A stretch of 5,926 bases of DNA, taken from positions 1-5,926 of the forward strand of contig PNNU01000229.1 in the NCBI GenBank assembly GCA_013824385.1. Reading direction: 5' to 3'. This DNA comes from Anaerolinea sp. (GTDB taxonomy: Bacteria > Chloroflexota > Anaerolineae > Anaerolineales > Anaerolineaceae). Shown here in pieces: positions 5,784 to 5,926 of the stretch (position 1 is its first letter; every line of letters starts with the position of its first letter). The notes under the pieces were generated by a model that worked only from the letters and a program-made list of their open reading frames with translations, was not told the DNA's origin and searched no databases. The translations under genes and the position numbers were made by a program.

Positions 5784-5791
5784 AACCAATT

Positions 5792-5926
5792 ATGAAATCA
5801 AAATTTAACAGAGGGCTAATTACTGCCCTCCTCGTCACAACTTTAGCACTTTCGGCCTGTGCACCTGCCACTCCAACTGAAGACTCGGCGATTAAGATCA
5901 CCCAAATTGCCGCCACCATCCAGGCT
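5792..5926 (+). CDS. Lipoprotein, N-terminal part, cut by window edge
   Basis: The first 45 codons of a secreted lipoprotein. A basic start (MKSKFNR) leads into a hydrophobic segment (LITALLVTTLAL) and a LSAC lipobox with the lipidated Cys at residue 23. The mature part begins CAPATPTEDSAIKITQIAAT, a Pro/Thr-rich linker as seen after the lipid anchor of many surface lipoproteins, then the start of what may be a helix. The function lies beyond the window edge and cannot be told. The start is well supported: AGAAGGA eight bases upstream and a consensus-like promoter about 35 bases before that. It is divergent from the minus-strand operon and may share control elements with it. Confidence 0.85.
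   Translation, partial: MKSKFNRGLITALLVTTLALSACAPATPTEDSAIKITQIAATIQA

Noticed and set aside
5677..5919. Minus-strand 80-residue frame opposite the right-hand lipoprotein
   Set aside because: It is a shadow of the lipoprotein and its promoter; the plus-strand signal peptide, promoter and ribosome site are much stronger.

Overview
The window looks like an ordinary bacterial chromosomal segment of moderate to low GC. I see no RNA genes, CRISPR arrays, insertion sequences or phage structural genes. The best taxonomic guess is an anaerobic environmental bacterium such as a member of the Chloroflexota (Anaerolineae). This rests on the rightmost lipoprotein, whose low-complexity mature start (APATPTED followed by ITQIAATIQA) resembles lipoproteins I associate with that class, and on the TIGR04076 and SRPBCC neighbours. 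The assignment is inference and could be wrong.

Layout, left to right. Positions 1-342 (minus strand) hold the first 114 codons of a DNA adenine/cytosine-N4 methyltransferase with a DPPF catalytic motif. The gene runs off the left edge and is visibly more GC-rich than the AT-rich spacer beside it. A 246-base spacer with a candidate promoter follows, then a plus-strand SRPBCC-fold gene (589-1020). After a 285-base non-coding stretch, a long co-directional minus-strand cluster fills about 1306-5588.

The minus-strand cluster reads, in transcription order: a TIGR04076-family cysteine-rich protein; a ketopantoate-reductase-like oxidoreductase; a HIT-family nucleotide hydrolase or transferase whose start codon lies one base after the oxidoreductase stop; a small lipoprotein; a two-helix membrane protein resembling the STM3941 family; a second SRPBCC protein; and a decayed multi-spanning intramembrane-protease-like gene with a C-terminal zinc ribbon. 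Every junction is 43 bases or less or an overlap, so they can be one transcript, probably started from the AT-rich region near 5620-5655. At the right edge a divergent plus-strand lipoprotein gene (5792 onward, truncated) has a strong consensus-like sigma-70 promoter, TTGACA-17-GACAAT.

How the genes work together is unclear. The first three operon genes are soluble (a small Cys-rich protein, an NAD(P)H oxidoreductase-like protein and a nucleotide-binding enzyme). The last four are envelope or ligand-binding types (lipoprotein, membrane protein, SRPBCC, membrane protease). I do not see a known pathway or defence system. The most distinctive observations are the multiply frameshifted protease gene at the operon's end, its fused zinc ribbon, and the apparent loss of the PanE catalytic lysine and asparagine context in the ketopantoate-reductase-like protein. 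Several automatic starts are moved here to codons with properly spaced Shine-Dalgarno sites.
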